This document shows, in pieces, positions 42,515-51,899 of a stretch of 64,000 nucleotides of DNA. Source of the stretch: Lachnospiraceae bacterium (GTDB lineage: Bacteria; Bacillota; Clostridia; Lachnospirales; Lachnospiraceae); assembly GCA_022647575.1 (NCBI GenBank), contig JALCKY010000004.1, forward strand, positions 248,001 through 312,000, given 5' to 3'. The notes beneath the pieces are model-generated. The model saw only the letters and a list, made by a program, of their open reading frames with translations. It ran no database searches and was not told where the DNA came from. The position numbers were made by a program, and so were the translations under genes. Every line of letters starts with the position of its first letter. The stretch's first letter is position 1.

Positions 42515-43130
42515 GCTTTTCCAGTTCCGACTTCACCTGCTCCTCTGTACGGTACAGGATCGTATGAATACCGAATGCCGAAGCAGCCGTCAGATTGATC
42601 TCCGTATCATCGATGAAGACGCAGCGCTCCGGGTTCAGGTGATACCGTGCGATCAGAAGCTCATAGATCTCCGGATCCGGCTTGATCACCTTGTCTTTCC
42701 AGGAAAGGATTCCGCCGTCGACCACATCCAGAAAATCCAGCGCTCCCGCGTTGTCGCGATGCGCCGTATCCGAGAAGTTCGAAAGCACCAGCACCTGCAG
42801 CCCTCTGGACTGCAGATCCCGGATCCACGGGATCGAAGCATCGCGTCTTGTGATCATTCCGGTCATCTTCGTCAGCGAACGGTCGATCTCCTCCGCCAGT
42901 TCCGGCTCCAGCTGTTTGAACAGGCCGCGGATCTCCTCATCCTTCATCACACCCCTGTCATATTCCTTCCAGTAGGGTGAGAGCATCGTCGCCTTCTGCA
43001 GTCTTTCCGCCGTTTCTTCGGAGTATCCCTTCCCGATGAAGTAATCCTTTGTATGATACCCGGCAAGCACACCGCCGATGTCAAAAATCACGGTATCGAT
43101 CTTTCGGTTCGAAGTATTGTGTCCGATCAT
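42507..43130 (-). CDS. HAD-superfamily phosphatase (YihX-like)
   Basis: About 207 residues. Motif I is DTVIFDIGGVLAGY, motif II LQVLVLSNFSDT, motif III Lys in WKDKVIKPDPEIY and motif IV CVFIDDTEINLTAA. The GGVL form and cap size fit sugar-phosphate phosphatases of the YihX group. ATG 43130 is used here; ATG 43142 is in frame and possible, and would overlap the LysR gene more. The two genes overlap and are probably co-transcribed. Confidence 0.87.
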   Translation of the reverse strand: MIGHNTSNRKIDTVIFDIGGVLAGYHTKDYFIGKGYSEETAERLQKATMLSPYWKEYDRGVMKDEEIRGLFKQLEPELAEEIDRSLTKMTGMITRRDASIPWIRDLQSRGLQVLVLSNFSDTAHRDNAGALDFLDVVDGGILSWKDKVIKPDPEIYELLIARYHLNPERCVFIDDTEINLTAASAFGIHTILYRTEEQVKSELEKLI

Positions 43131-44062
43131 AGATTTTCCCATTCTGTCTTCGCTGCCGGCTGTTTTTTCTCTATAAGGCTCTCCCGGATCATTTTAAGGA
43201 GTCTCGAAGCTGCCGCAGGAAGCTGTTCCCGCTGATCCACAATAACGTAAAAATCACGTCTCGGAATCAGCTTGTTGAAGCGCAGTTCAAAGAGCTGTCC
43301 GCTCTCCAGATATTCTTTTGCGAAATCCCGTACCACACTGCCGACGCCCAGATTCCGCAGCGTAAACTGCACGATCATGTCGCTGGTCGCAAGTTCGAAT
43401 TCCGGCCGGATGGATACGCCGTTCTTCGCCATAAAGCTGTCGATATACGTCCTGGTGGACGTCCTGTTTTCCAGTGAAATGAGCGGCAGCTTTTCGAGAT
43501 CATGGAAGTCGAGCATACGGTTGCGGTACTGAATGAAGCGGCGCGCGGCAATGAACGTGTCCTGGATCTCCCGCACCGGAAATGCCTCGACGCCCGGAAG
43601 CGAAGGAAGCGGCCCGGAAACCAGTCCGAAATCGATCTGCTCGCGTGAAAGAAGTTCGATCGTCTCCGGAGTCGGCGCGTTGTTGACGATGACCTTGACG
43701 CCCGGATATTTTTCATGGAATTTCTCCAGATACGGCAGCAGATAAAACTGCAGCGTCATATCGCTGGCACCGATGTGCAGTTCCCCGATATCGAGGTTCA
43801 GCATCTGCTGCAGCTTCTTCTCTCCCGTTTCGATCTGCTGATAGCCCTTGGAAACATAGGAATACAGCAGCTCCCCTTCCTTGGTGAGATGAACACCCCG
43901 GGAAGTCCGTGTAAACAGCCGTACGCCAAGCGTGGCCTCCAGCTGTTTCAGCGACTGGCTGACTGCAGGCTGCGAGATCGACATCTGTTCCGCAGCCTTG
44001 CTCAGCGAGCCGCATTTGGCGACATAATAGAAAGCTCTGTAATATTCCAGACCGGTAATCAA
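43127..44062 (-). CDS. LysR-family transcriptional regulator
   Basis: 311 residues from a TTG at 44062. N-terminal winged helix (EYYRAFYYVAKCGSLSKAAE, ISQPAVSQSLKQLEATLGVR) and C-terminal effector-binding domain (IGELHIGASDMTLQFYLLPY, LSREQIDFGLVSGPL). It belongs with the regulators that follow purA in related genomes. The effector and targets are not deducible; it overlaps the HAD gene, which may be regulated with it. Confidence 0.9.
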   Translation of the reverse strand: MITGLEYYRAFYYVAKCGSLSKAAEQMSISQPAVSQSLKQLEATLGVRLFTRTSRGVHLTKEGELLYSYVSKGYQQIETGEKKLQQMLNLDIGELHIGASDMTLQFYLLPYLEKFHEKYPGVKVIVNNAPTPETIELLSREQIDFGLVSGPLPSLPGVEAFPVREIQDTFIAARRFIQYRNRMLDFHDLEKLPLISLENRTSTRTYIDSFMAKNGVSIRPEFELATSDMIVQFTLRNLGVGSVVRDFAKEYLESGQLFELRFNKLIPRRDFYVIVDQREQLPAAASRLLKMIRESLIEKKQPAAKTEWENL

Positions 44063-44087
44063 AAGAGTATCCGTCCCCGTTTTTTCT

Positions 44088-45389
44088 TCAGTTCTTCTTC
44101 AGTTTCGAATCCCGGTAAATGATATCCGTTCTCGCCGGGCCGTTGCCGACCATGGTGATCGGGAATCCGATATGCTCTTCGATGAAGTTCACGTAGTCCT
44201 GCGCCTTCTGCGGCAGTTCCTCAAACTTATGGATCCCGCGGATATCGCATTTCCAGCCGGGCATGGTGACATAGACCGGCTTGCACTTTGACAGCAGGTG
44301 GTAGACCGGGAACTCCGTCGTCTGTTTTCCGTCCATTTCATAAGCGACACAGACCGGGATCTCATCCAGATAGCCGAGGTCATCAAGTACCGTGAAGGCA
44401 ACATCCGTTGCGCCCTGCATCATGCAGCCGTACTTGCTGGCAACGCAGTCATACCAGCCGACTCTTCTCGGTCTGCCGGTGGTTGCGCCATATTCGCCGC
44501 CATCGCCGCCGTTTCTGCGCAGCGTCTCGGCTGCTTCGCCCTGCAGTTCGGAGACAAAATCGCCGCCGCCGACGGCAGAGGAATAAGCCTTGGAAACAGC
44601 GATGATCTGTTTGATCTCATAGGGCGGAATACCGCCTGCACCGATCGCGCCGTAGCCTGCGAGCGGATTGGAGGATGTGACCATGGGATAGATACCGAAA
44701 TCCGGATCCTTCATAGTGCCGAGCTGGCCTTCCAGAAGGATCGTTTTGCCGTCGATGCAGGCCTGGTGCAGATACTGTTCTGTCTTGCCGAGGTAAGGCG
44801 CAACCTCTTCTCTCCAGCGTTTGATGGTCTCCAGAAGCTCCGCACGGTCGATCGGATCGGTATGATAGAGATTGACGAGCAGGACATCCTTGATATCGGC
44901 GATGCGGTCGATCTTTTCCTTCAGGACATCGTCCTCCTGGAAGAATTCATTGACCTGCCAGCCGATCTTGGCAAATTTATCGGAATAGAACGGTGCGATA
45001 CCGGACTTGGTGGAACCGAAAGCCTTGCCTGCGAGCCTTGCTTCTTCGAGCCCGTCCAGCAGTTTGTGATAAGGCATCATGACCTGCACACGGTCGGAGA
45101 TCATGATATGGGGCTGCGGTACACCCTTGTCGGTGATCGATTTCAGTTCGCCCATGAACTTGTCGATATCCAGTGCCATGCCGTTTCCGCAGATATTCAT
45201 GATGTTTTCATGGAATACGCCGGAAGGTACGGTGTGCAGTGCAAATTTTCCGTACTGGTTCACGATGGTATGGCCGGCATTGTATCCGCCCTGATAACGG
45301 ATGACCACGTCCGCGGTATCCGCAAGTGTATCGACGATCTTGCCCTTTCCTTCATCGCCCCAGTTGGCTCCTACAACAGCTTTTACCAT
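44088..45389 (-). CDS. purA: Adenylosuccinate synthetase
   Basis: 433 residues from ATG 45389 with GGAGGG upstream; the longer in-frame extension is not supported. MVKAVVGANWGDEGKGKIVD holds the GTP-binding P-loop and catalytic Asp. YQGGYNAGHTIV holds the catalytic His. GSTKSGIAPFYSDKFAKIG and TGRPRRVGWYDC are further signatures. It condenses IMP and aspartate to adenylosuccinate with GTP, the first committed AMP step. The next enzyme, PurB, is encoded 200 bp upstream. Confidence 0.98.
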   Translation of the reverse strand: MVKAVVGANWGDEGKGKIVDTLADTADVVIRYQGGYNAGHTIVNQYGKFALHTVPSGVFHENIMNICGNGMALDIDKFMGELKSITDKGVPQPHIMISDRVQVMMPYHKLLDGLEEARLAGKAFGSTKSGIAPFYSDKFAKIGWQVNEFFQEDDVLKEKIDRIADIKDVLLVNLYHTDPIDRAELLETIKRWREEVAPYLGKTEQYLHQACIDGKTILLEGQLGTMKDPDFGIYPMVTSSNPLAGYGAIGAGGIPPYEIKQIIAVSKAYSSAVGGGDFVSELQGEAAETLRRNGGDGGEYGATTGRPRRVGWYDCVASKYGCMMQGATDVAFTVLDDLGYLDEIPVCVAYEMDGKQTTEFPVYHLLSKCKPVYVTMPGWKCDIRGIHKFEELPQKAQDYVNFIEEHIGFPITMVGNGPARTDIIYRDSKLKKN

Positions 45390-45420
45390 AATAATACCCT
45401 CCTTGGCATACTGTATGATT

Positions 45421-45437
45421 TTGACTATTACGGTCAA
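45421..45437 (-). promoter_or_regulatory. Promoter -35 and inverted repeat before purA
   Basis: TTGAC-N7-GTCAA forms a small palindrome. On the minus strand its outer half is a TTGACC -35, with TACAGT 16 bases further as a moderate -10. The palindrome could be a regulator site over the promoter. No purine riboswitch core is visible in the 200-bp purB-purA gap. Confidence 0.4.
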
Positions 45438-45585
45438 TTATCGTTCTCTGCGGCAGTTCAGATCTCCCTGCCGCAAAACAGTATACCTCAGAGGGTAATA
45501 TAAGTACAATCAATATTTCTAATAACAGATATAAGTGAAATGGCCTGCTGCCGCCGGATCTGCGGACCCGCGTGATTTCAGATGG

Positions 45586-47028
45586 TCAGACCGTGATCTC
45601 CGCTTTTTCGCCGAGCAGTTCCGCGTTGGCATCGAGGATCGGCTGGATGACTTCCTGCAGGAAGCGGTCGACCTGGTGTGCAGCGCAGCCGGTGTATTTG
45701 GACGGATCCATATATTTCTGCAGATCGTCCATGCTCACATGGAAATCGGGATCTTCCGCGATCAGTTCGAGAAGGTTGTTGTCGAGTCCTTCCTCCTTGA
45801 CACGTTTTCCTGCCTGCATGGACAGTTCACGGATCTTCTCATGCACCTTCTGGCGGTCGGCGCCGAAATTGTTCACTTCATCCATCATGATGTTTTCCGT
45901 TGCCATGAAAGGCAGCTCCGCACGCAGATGGCGCTCGATCACCTTCGGATAGACCTTCAGTCCGTCCGTGACGTTGAGGCAGAGATCCAGTACGCCGTCA
46001 ATGGCAAGGAATGCCTCCGGAACGGAAAGACGTTTGTTGGCGGAATCATCCAGCGTCCGCTCGAACCACTGGGTGCCGGATGTGATGGCCGGATTCAGGG
46101 CATCGCACATGACATAGCGGGAGAGGGAGCAGATCCGCTCGCTCCGCATCGGATTTCTCTTGTAGGCCATGGCAGACGAACCGATCTGCGATTTTTCAAA
46201 CGGTTCCTCCACTTCCTTCAGGTGCTGCAGCAGGCGGATATCGGTCGCCATCTTCATGGCGGATGCCGCAATGCCGGCAAGTACATTCAGGACCTGTGTG
46301 TCGACCTTGCGGGAATAGGTCTGTCCGGAAACCGGATAGCAGGCTTCAAAGCCCATCTTTTCCGCGATCATCGGATCGAGTCTGTCGACCTTGTCAAGAT
46401 CGCCGTGGAACAGTTCAAGGAAGGAGGCCTGCGTTCCCGTCGTGCCCTTGCTGCCGAGCAGCTTCAGGGACGCGATGACATGTTCGGTCTCTTCCAGATC
46501 CAGGCAGAACTCCTGCATCCAGAGCGTTGTCCTCTTGCCGACGGTCGTCGGCTGGGCCGGCTGGAAATGCGTAAATCCGAGGGTCGGCTGATCCTTGTAT
46601 TCTTCGGCAAACGAAGAGAGCTCCGCCAGTACGTTGATCAGCTTCTTGCGGACCAGCTGCAGCGCTTCCTTCATGATGATGATGTCCGTGTTGTCGCCGA
46701 CATAGCAGCTCGTCGCGCCGAGGTGGATGATGCCAGCCGCCTTCGGACACTGCTGGCCGTATGCATACACATGGCTCATGACATCATGCCGGACTTCCTT
46801 TTCCCGGGCTCTTGCGACCTCATAGTTGATGTCGTCCTGGTGTTCCTTCATCTCCGCGATCATATCGTCCGTGATCTTGGTGATCCCGAGCTCTTTCTCC
46901 GTCTCTGCCAGCGCGATCCAGAGTTTTCTCCAGGTGCGGAATTTCATGTCCTGCGAGAAAATGAACTGCATCTCTCTGCTTGCATACCGCTGTGACAGCG
47001 GGCTTGTATAGATATCTGTTCCTGCCAT
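45586..47028 (-). CDS. purB: Adenylosuccinate lyase
   Basis: 480 residues, start at ATG 47028 after GGGAGGAACAG. The fumarase/aspartase superfamily signature is present (QIGSSAMAYKRNPMRSERIC, mobile loop with catalytic Ser). Others are HLGATSCYVGDNTD, FTHFQPAQPTTVGKR and GTTGTQASFLELF. It cleaves SAICAR and adenylosuccinate to fumarate plus AICAR or AMP. Long C-terminal form as in eukaryote-like PurB proteins of Clostridia. Confidence 0.97.
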   Translation of the reverse strand: MAGTDIYTSPLSQRYASREMQFIFSQDMKFRTWRKLWIALAETEKELGITKITDDMIAEMKEHQDDINYEVARAREKEVRHDVMSHVYAYGQQCPKAAGIIHLGATSCYVGDNTDIIIMKEALQLVRKKLINVLAELSSFAEEYKDQPTLGFTHFQPAQPTTVGKRTTLWMQEFCLDLEETEHVIASLKLLGSKGTTGTQASFLELFHGDLDKVDRLDPMIAEKMGFEACYPVSGQTYSRKVDTQVLNVLAGIAASAMKMATDIRLLQHLKEVEEPFEKSQIGSSAMAYKRNPMRSERICSLSRYVMCDALNPAITSGTQWFERTLDDSANKRLSVPEAFLAIDGVLDLCLNVTDGLKVYPKVIERHLRAELPFMATENIMMDEVNNFGADRQKVHEKIRELSMQAGKRVKEEGLDNNLLELIAEDPDFHVSMDDLQKYMDPSKYTGCAAHQVDRFLQEVIQPILDANAELLGEKAEITV

Positions 47029-47210
47029 ATCTGTTCCTCCCTTACTGTTAAGACAGCTTCCGCTGCCCGCTCATTCCTTTTCGATCTGCAATATTTGCCA
47101 ATATCCCGTCTGGATATCTGTCCGTCCTGCTGCATCCATTGGTATCCTGCACGGATGCCTTTCGGACCTGCTGCATCTGCTGCCACCCCGTTCAGATGCC
47201 TCCGCCCGCG

Positions 47211-47480
47211 GATTTTGTCTTTTGCAGACGAAAACGTGTATCCGCGACAAAATACGCTCTTTTTCACGAGGCCAGCCATCTGATTTTACGTGGATTTTGT
47301 CTTTTTTCAGCGGAACTGCACATCCGCAGCAAAATATCTTTCGACCACAGGACACTTTTTGTCTGGTTTATTAAAATATCAGTTTTTTGACAAAATCGCC
47401 ATCTGGACAAAGGCTTCAGAGACCTGATTTGACGCGGTTTTTGTCTTTCGCAGGCGAAAACGTGTGTCCGCGACAAAATC
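47211..47480. repeat. Intergenic AT-armed hairpin repeats between purB and purF
   Basis: Three units: 47211-47254, 47292-47337 and 47437-47480. Each is bounded by TTTTGTC and its complement or near-complement, around a core like CAGACGAAAACGTGTATCCGC. A fourth, core-less unit (47354-47397) keeps only the arms. The core (on the minus strand CGCGGA, then GTTTTCG, then CTGC) recalls the GC-armed repeats at 15.65-16.02 kb. The region 47029-47629 contains no supported gene; short open frames there only read through these repeats. Confidence 0.7.
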
Positions 47481-47523
47481 TCCGGTGCATCACCAATCAA
47501 CATATGCAGAAGTTATACATTGT

Positions 47524-47632
47524 GCGGCTTCCAACCGTCCGCGCTTTACAGGACGGTTTACATCTCCGGCCTGACACACCGATGAAGCCGCATCAGCGGC
47601 TTCCGACCGTCCGCGCTTTACAGGACGGTTTA
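47524..47632. repeat. Two copies of a two-hairpin repeat behind purF
   Basis: The second copy (47584-47632) has hairpin 1 GAAGCCGC/GCGGCTTC and hairpin 2 ACCGTCC/GGACGGT around the loop GCGCTTTACA. The first copy (47524-47561) keeps hairpin 2 and a decayed hairpin 1. The second copy includes the purF stop codon. Same architecture as 49200-49345 and 60718-60763 but with different, compensated stem sequences. Confidence 0.8.
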
Positions 47633-49138
47633 ATCCAGCCGCAGTTCCGGCAGGCCTTCGCAGGCGCCGCCCGAATGCAATCCGTTCCACTGCTCGTTTT
47701 CCCCGCGCTCGTCTCCCGCGGGCGGATCGACCGGATAATGTCCGGTAAAACAGCCGTCGCAGTATCCGAATTTTCCGCCGATCATTTCCTTCAGCCGGTC
47801 GGTCCCCAGATAGGCGAGCGAATCGGCGCCGATGACCTTCCGGATATCCTCGATGCTGCGGTTGTAGGCGATCAGCTGCTCCCGCGCCGGCACATCCGTG
47901 CCGAAATAGCAGGGCCACAGGAACGGCGGCGACGAGATCCGGACATGCACTTCCTTCGCGCCGGCCTTGCGCAGCATTGCCACGATCAGATCCGAAGTCG
48001 TACCGCGCACGATCGAATCATCGACCATGATGATACGCTTCCCTTCCACCGCGCTGCGGATCGGGTTCAGCTTGACCTGCACCGAACTCTCACGGCTCTT
48101 CTGCGTGGGTTTGATGAAAGTCCTGCCGATATAGGCGTTTTTCACAAAGGCATGGCCGTAGGGAATGCCTGATTCGCAGGCATAGCCGAAAGCCGCCATG
48201 TTGCCGGATTCCGGTACGCCGACGACCAGATCGGCATCGACCGGCGAATCCTTCGCCAGGTATTTCCCGGCAATGATCCGCGCGTCATAGACGCTCTGTC
48301 CGTCCAGAATGCTGTCCGGCCGCGCAAAATAGATATATTCAAAAATGCATTCGCCCCGTTCTTCCTTCTTCAGGCAGTGCGAACGATCCGAGACAAGCCC
48401 CTCTTCTTCCGAGATTGTGACGATCTCACCGGGCTCCACATCCCGCACGAACGTCGCGCCGATCGTATCCAGCGCACAGGATTCGGAAGCCAGCATCCAG
48501 GCATTGTCCCGCTTTCCGATGCAGAGCGGACGGAATCCGTAGGGATCGCGCACGCCGATCAGCTTTCGCGGCGAGGAGATCACAAGGGAATAGGCTCCTT
48601 TGATCTGCTGCATCGTAAGCCCGACCGCTTCTTCGATCGAATTGCTCTTCAGTCGGTTCCGGGCGATTTCAAAGGCGATGACCTCGGAGTCGATGGTCGT
48701 CTGGAAAATAGCACCGGTATAGGCCAGCTCTTCCTTCAGGATCGAGGCGTTGGTCAGATTGCCGTTATGCGCAATCGCCAGCGTGCCTTTCACATAATTC
48801 AGGACCAGCGGCTGTGCGTTTTCCCGTGTGCTGCTGCCGGCCGTGGAGTACCGCACATGGCCGACGCCGATATTTCCCTTCAGAGATTCCAGCACCTCCG
48901 GCGTAAAGTTTTCGTTCATGAGCCCCATGTTCTTATAGCTGATGATCTTGCCTTTGGGGCCGTTCGTATCGCTGACCGCAATGCCGCAGCTTTCCTGGCC
49001 GCGGTGCTGCAGAGCCAGCAGACCGTAATAAATGGAATGTGCCACATTGAGGTTTCCGTCAAAATCGTAAATGCCGAAGACACCGCATTCTTCCCCGATC
49101 CTGTCGCTCTGTGGCTGCCTCATGAAAGTATCTTTCAT
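47630..49138 (-). CDS. purF: Amidophosphoribosyltransferase
   Basis: About 502 residues. Start at ATG 49138 (MKDTFMRQPQSDRIGEECGV) after TGAGGT; ATG 49168 is in frame but lacks a site. The glutaminase half carries nucleophile Cys in GEECGVFGIY, here after a short propeptide, with QHRGQESCGIAV and GHVRYSTAGSS. The phosphoribosyl half has the PRPP loop RIIMVDDSIVRGTTSD and GVPESGNMAAFGYACESGIP. It makes phosphoribosylamine, the first step of purine synthesis. The C-terminus runs into the repeat element behind it. Confidence 0.97.
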   Translation of the reverse strand: MKDTFMRQPQSDRIGEECGVFGIYDFDGNLNVAHSIYYGLLALQHRGQESCGIAVSDTNGPKGKIISYKNMGLMNENFTPEVLESLKGNIGVGHVRYSTAGSSTRENAQPLVLNYVKGTLAIAHNGNLTNASILKEELAYTGAIFQTTIDSEVIAFEIARNRLKSNSIEEAVGLTMQQIKGAYSLVISSPRKLIGVRDPYGFRPLCIGKRDNAWMLASESCALDTIGATFVRDVEPGEIVTISEEEGLVSDRSHCLKKEERGECIFEYIYFARPDSILDGQSVYDARIIAGKYLAKDSPVDADLVVGVPESGNMAAFGYACESGIPYGHAFVKNAYIGRTFIKPTQKSRESSVQVKLNPIRSAVEGKRIIMVDDSIVRGTTSDLIVAMLRKAGAKEVHVRISSPPFLWPCYFGTDVPAREQLIAYNRSIEDIRKVIGADSLAYLGTDRLKEMIGGKFGYCDGCFTGHYPVDPPAGDERGENEQWNGLHSGGACEGLPELRLD

Positions 49139-49199
49139 TTTTACCTCATATTCTGATAATCCGTCCATAAAGAAAAGCCGTTTGACATGGAAAGTATAT

Positions 49200-49345
49200 C
49201 ATAATTATGCCAGTAAACTGAAGCTGCGTCAGCAGCTTCGCATCCGCCACGTTTTACAGGCGGATGTTATACCATAATTATGCCAGTATACTGAAGCTGC
49301 GTCAGCAGCTTCGCATCCGCCACGTTTTACAGGCGGATGTTATTC
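49200..49345. repeat. Tandem pair of 73-bp two-hairpin repeats upstream of purF
   Basis: Units 49200-49272 and 49273-49345 are nearly identical with a period of 73. Each has CATAATTATGCCAGT, hairpin 1 GAAGCTGC/GCAGCTTC, and hairpin 2 CATCCGCC/GGCGGATG around the loop ACGTTTTACA. They fill most of the gap between the ABC ATPase gene and purF. The purF -10 (TATACT) lies in the AT-rich edge of the first unit. Confidence 0.9.
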
Positions 49346-49371
49346 CAAGTAAACGGCTTTGCATCAATTGC

Positions 49372-50124
49372 TCATGACTGAAATTTTCCTATGAAGTCCC
49401 TGACCCTCGTGCTGTCCGAATTGAAGAGTTCATCCGGTGTGCCCTGCGCCTGGATCACGCCGTTCTCGAGGAAAATGATCCGGTCGGACAGTTCCCTCGC
49501 AAACTGCATTTCGTGCGTGACGATAATCATTGTCCAGTGTTCCTGCGCCAGTTTGCGGATGACCTTCAGGACTTCTCCCGTCAGTTCCGGATCGAGTGCG
49601 GACGTCGGTTCATCGAAAAACAGGATCTTCGGTTCGAGTGCCAGAGCCCGCGCGATGGAAACCCGCTGCTGCTGGCCGCCGGACAGCTGGAACGGATAGG
49701 CGTCCTCCCTGCCTCCGAGACCCAGATCCGAGAGCAGCTGTTTTGCCTTCTCCTCCGCCTGCTGCCTCGTCTTTCCCGCCAGAATCTGCGGTTCGGCGAT
49801 ATTCTTCAGCACGGTATAATGCGGAAACAGATTGAAATTCTGAAACACCAGGCCGAAGCAGCGCCGGATGTTCTTCATTTCCTCCGGAGATGCATATACG
49901 CACTGGCCGTTCTCTTCGTGCGCCGCGTAGCTGTCGAGATATTTCAGGCTTCCGCCGTCCATTTTCTCCAGCATCGTCGCACAGCGGAGCAGCGTGGACT
50001 TCCCGCCGCCGGAGGGACCGATGATGGAAACCACCTCGCCCTCCTGCACCGTCAGACTGACGTCTTTCAAAACAGCCGTGCCGTCAAATGCTTTTTTCAT
50101 ATGGGAAATTTCCAGAAGATTCAT
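49372..50124 (-). CDS. Amino-acid ABC transporter ATP-binding protein (GlnQ type)
   Basis: 250 residues, start at 50124 (MNLLEISHMKKAFDG) after GGAGGT. Walker A is GPSGGGKST, signature LSGGQQQRVSIARAL, Walker B ILFFDEPTSALDPE, switch His in IIVTHEM. It powers the polar amino-acid importer formed with the two genes upstream. Last gene of the operon; the tandem repeats follow it. Confidence 0.95.
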   Translation of the reverse strand: MNLLEISHMKKAFDGTAVLKDVSLTVQEGEVVSIIGPSGGGKSTLLRCATMLEKMDGGSLKYLDSYAAHEENGQCVYASPEEMKNIRRCFGLVFQNFNLFPHYTVLKNIAEPQILAGKTRQQAEEKAKQLLSDLGLGGREDAYPFQLSGGQQQRVSIARALALEPKILFFDEPTSALDPELTGEVLKVIRKLAQEHWTMIIVTHEMQFARELSDRIIFLENGVIQAQGTPDELFNSDSTRVRDFIGKFQS

Positions 50125-50201
50125 GAATACACCTCCGCGCGGGGAACTTACGCCTTCCCGCGCCGGACAGACGGTGCACCGCACCGGAGCTGTGCCGCCT
50201 T

Positions 50202-50855
50202 TCAGATCCTGTAGTAGTTATAGTGTTTTTCGATCCGGGCGCAGGCCCATGCCACGATCAGGTTGAAAATGTAGTAAAACAGGCCCGCCGCCATCAGCGG
50301 CATGATCGAAGCCTCCTTGGCCGCGATCTGTTTTGCGATCGTGAACATTTCCGCGGTCGCAATGGCAAAGGAAAGCGATGTGTCCTTGACCAGTGTGATC
50401 ACTTCGTTGGTGATCGGCGGAAGGACGCGCTTCAGAACCTGCGGCAGGATGATCCGCAGAAATGTCTGGCTCCTGCTGTAGCCCAGCACATGCGCCGCCT
50501 CATACTGGCCGGCCGGTATGGACTGGATGCCGGAACGGTAGATCTCCGCAAAGTACGCGGCGTAGTTCAGGGCAAACGCGATGATGACCGCCGTGAAACG
50601 GAACGTGGACGAGATCTTCATATGAAAAACATAATATGGTGAGAAATACAGCACGATCAGCTGCAGCATAAGCGGTGTGCCGCGCATGATGGAAATATAG
50701 ATCCGGCTGATCACTGAGACCGGCCGGAACCGGCTCATGCGGAGGAATGCCACCCCGAGGCCCAGGGGCAGGGAAAACAGCAGCGTCAGCAGAAAAATCG
50801 CCACCGTTGTACCCATACCGTTCATCAGCTGCTGAAACATCACCGCGATACTCAT
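50202..50855 (-). CDS. Amino-acid ABC transporter permease (GlnP/HisM type)
   Basis: 217 residues from ATG 50855 after GGAGAA. Family signatures are SIMRGTPLMLQLIVLYF and the EAA loop YRSGIQSIPAGQYEAAHVLG, with LPQVLKRVLPPITNEVI and about five membrane helices. It forms the homodimeric channel for the binding protein at 50.9-51.9 kb. Confidence 0.95.
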   Translation of the reverse strand: MSIAVMFQQLMNGMGTTVAIFLLTLLFSLPLGLGVAFLRMSRFRPVSVISRIYISIMRGTPLMLQLIVLYFSPYYVFHMKISSTFRFTAVIIAFALNYAAYFAEIYRSGIQSIPAGQYEAAHVLGYSRSQTFLRIILPQVLKRVLPPITNEVITLVKDTSLSFAIATAEMFTIAKQIAAKEASIMPLMAAGLFYYIFNLIVAWACARIEKHYNYYRI

Positions 50856-50943
50856 GAATTCTCCACTTCTTCCTGAAAAGCCCGGCCCTGCCATAGCAGC
50901 AGCCGGGCATGTCTTTGACGATTCCTGCCGGTCCTTCCGGACC

Positions 50944-51899
50944 TTATTTTATGCAGAGGCTCTGTGCAATTCCGAAATCGGCGTATTTCTTGTCTTCCGC
51001 AATTTTCTGGATGGTGCCGTCAGCCGCCATTTCATCGAGCGTCTTCTGTACCTGATCGCGAAGGGCTGTATTGCCGAGTTTGAAACCGACTGCATACTGT
51101 TCGGTGGAGAGATAGTCGTCGAGGATCTTGAAGCCGTCCCCGCCTTTCTGGCTGATCTCATACTTTGCCACACCGATATCGATGGCAACCGCATCGATGG
51201 CACCCGCCTGCAGATCCATGAATGCCGTGTTGTAGTCCGCATACTGGGTCAGGGAGCCGAAGGTTGCCGCAAGATCCTTGCTGTCGCCTTCGAGCGCCGC
51301 AAGTGCGCTGGAATCCTTCTGCACACCGACATTTTTTCCGGCAAGTGCAGCCTGATCAGCGATCGTACCGTCAGAGGGCACAACGAATACCTGGCTGTTG
51401 TCGATATAGGGTTTGGTAAAGGTATACTGATCTTCCCGGCCGTTCATGGTAAAACCGTTCCAGATGCAGTCGATCGTTCCGGAATTGATCTCGGCGTCCT
51501 TTGCATCCCAGTCGATCGGCTGTTTTACGAGCTTCCAGCCGTTCCGGTCGCAGACTTCCTGTGCAAGATCCAGGTCGAAGCCGGTATATTCGCCGTCATC
51601 GCCCATATAGCCGTAAGGCGGGAACTCCGCGTCGAAGCCGACGGTGAAGGTGTCGCCTGTCGTCTTGCCCGTGCCGGCATCCGATGCTGCTGCTGCTGCG
51701 GATGTCGCTGCTGCAGATGCCGATGTCTCAGCTGCCGCCGATGCAGCTGCCTGTGATGCTGATGCCGCCGCAGATGTTGCTGCCGCCGGGGCCGCAGAGG
51801 ACGATGCCGCTGCCGTATCTCCCGCGGCTGTGCTTCCGCAGCCTGCCAGCAGGCTGACGGACAGAGCTGCTGTCAGAATAATGCCATTTTCTTTTTCAT
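50944..51899 (-). pseudogene. Amino-acid-binding lipoprotein with a frameshift in the signal peptide
   Basis: The natural start, ATG 51899 behind AGGAGGAGG, gives MKKKMALF then a stop. One base out of phase, the signal peptide continues LTAALSVSLLAGCGS with a perfect lipobox, followed by an Ala/Ser linker and a complete SBP family 3 domain (DTFTVGFDAEFPPYGYMGDD, GFDLDLAQEVCDRNGWKLV). The only in-frame start is a TTG at 51936 that would destroy the signal. A single missing base near 51880 is the simplest explanation, by mutation or by sequence error. If real, the importer lacks its binding protein. Confidence 0.8.

Noticed and set aside
47071-47503. Two short minus-strand open frames between purB and purF
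   Set aside because: They only translate the TTTTGTC-armed repeats, giving recurrent ILSRxHVFxCxRQxPR peptides that come from the DNA repeat.
49200-49345. CRISPR array
   Set aside because: Just two adjacent 73-bp units with no unique spacers and no cas genes; each unit is itself two hairpins.
45390-49371. Purine riboswitch upstream of purA, purB or purF
   Set aside because: No conserved purine-aptamer core or loop pair could be found in the three leader regions; only repeats and ordinary promoters are visible.
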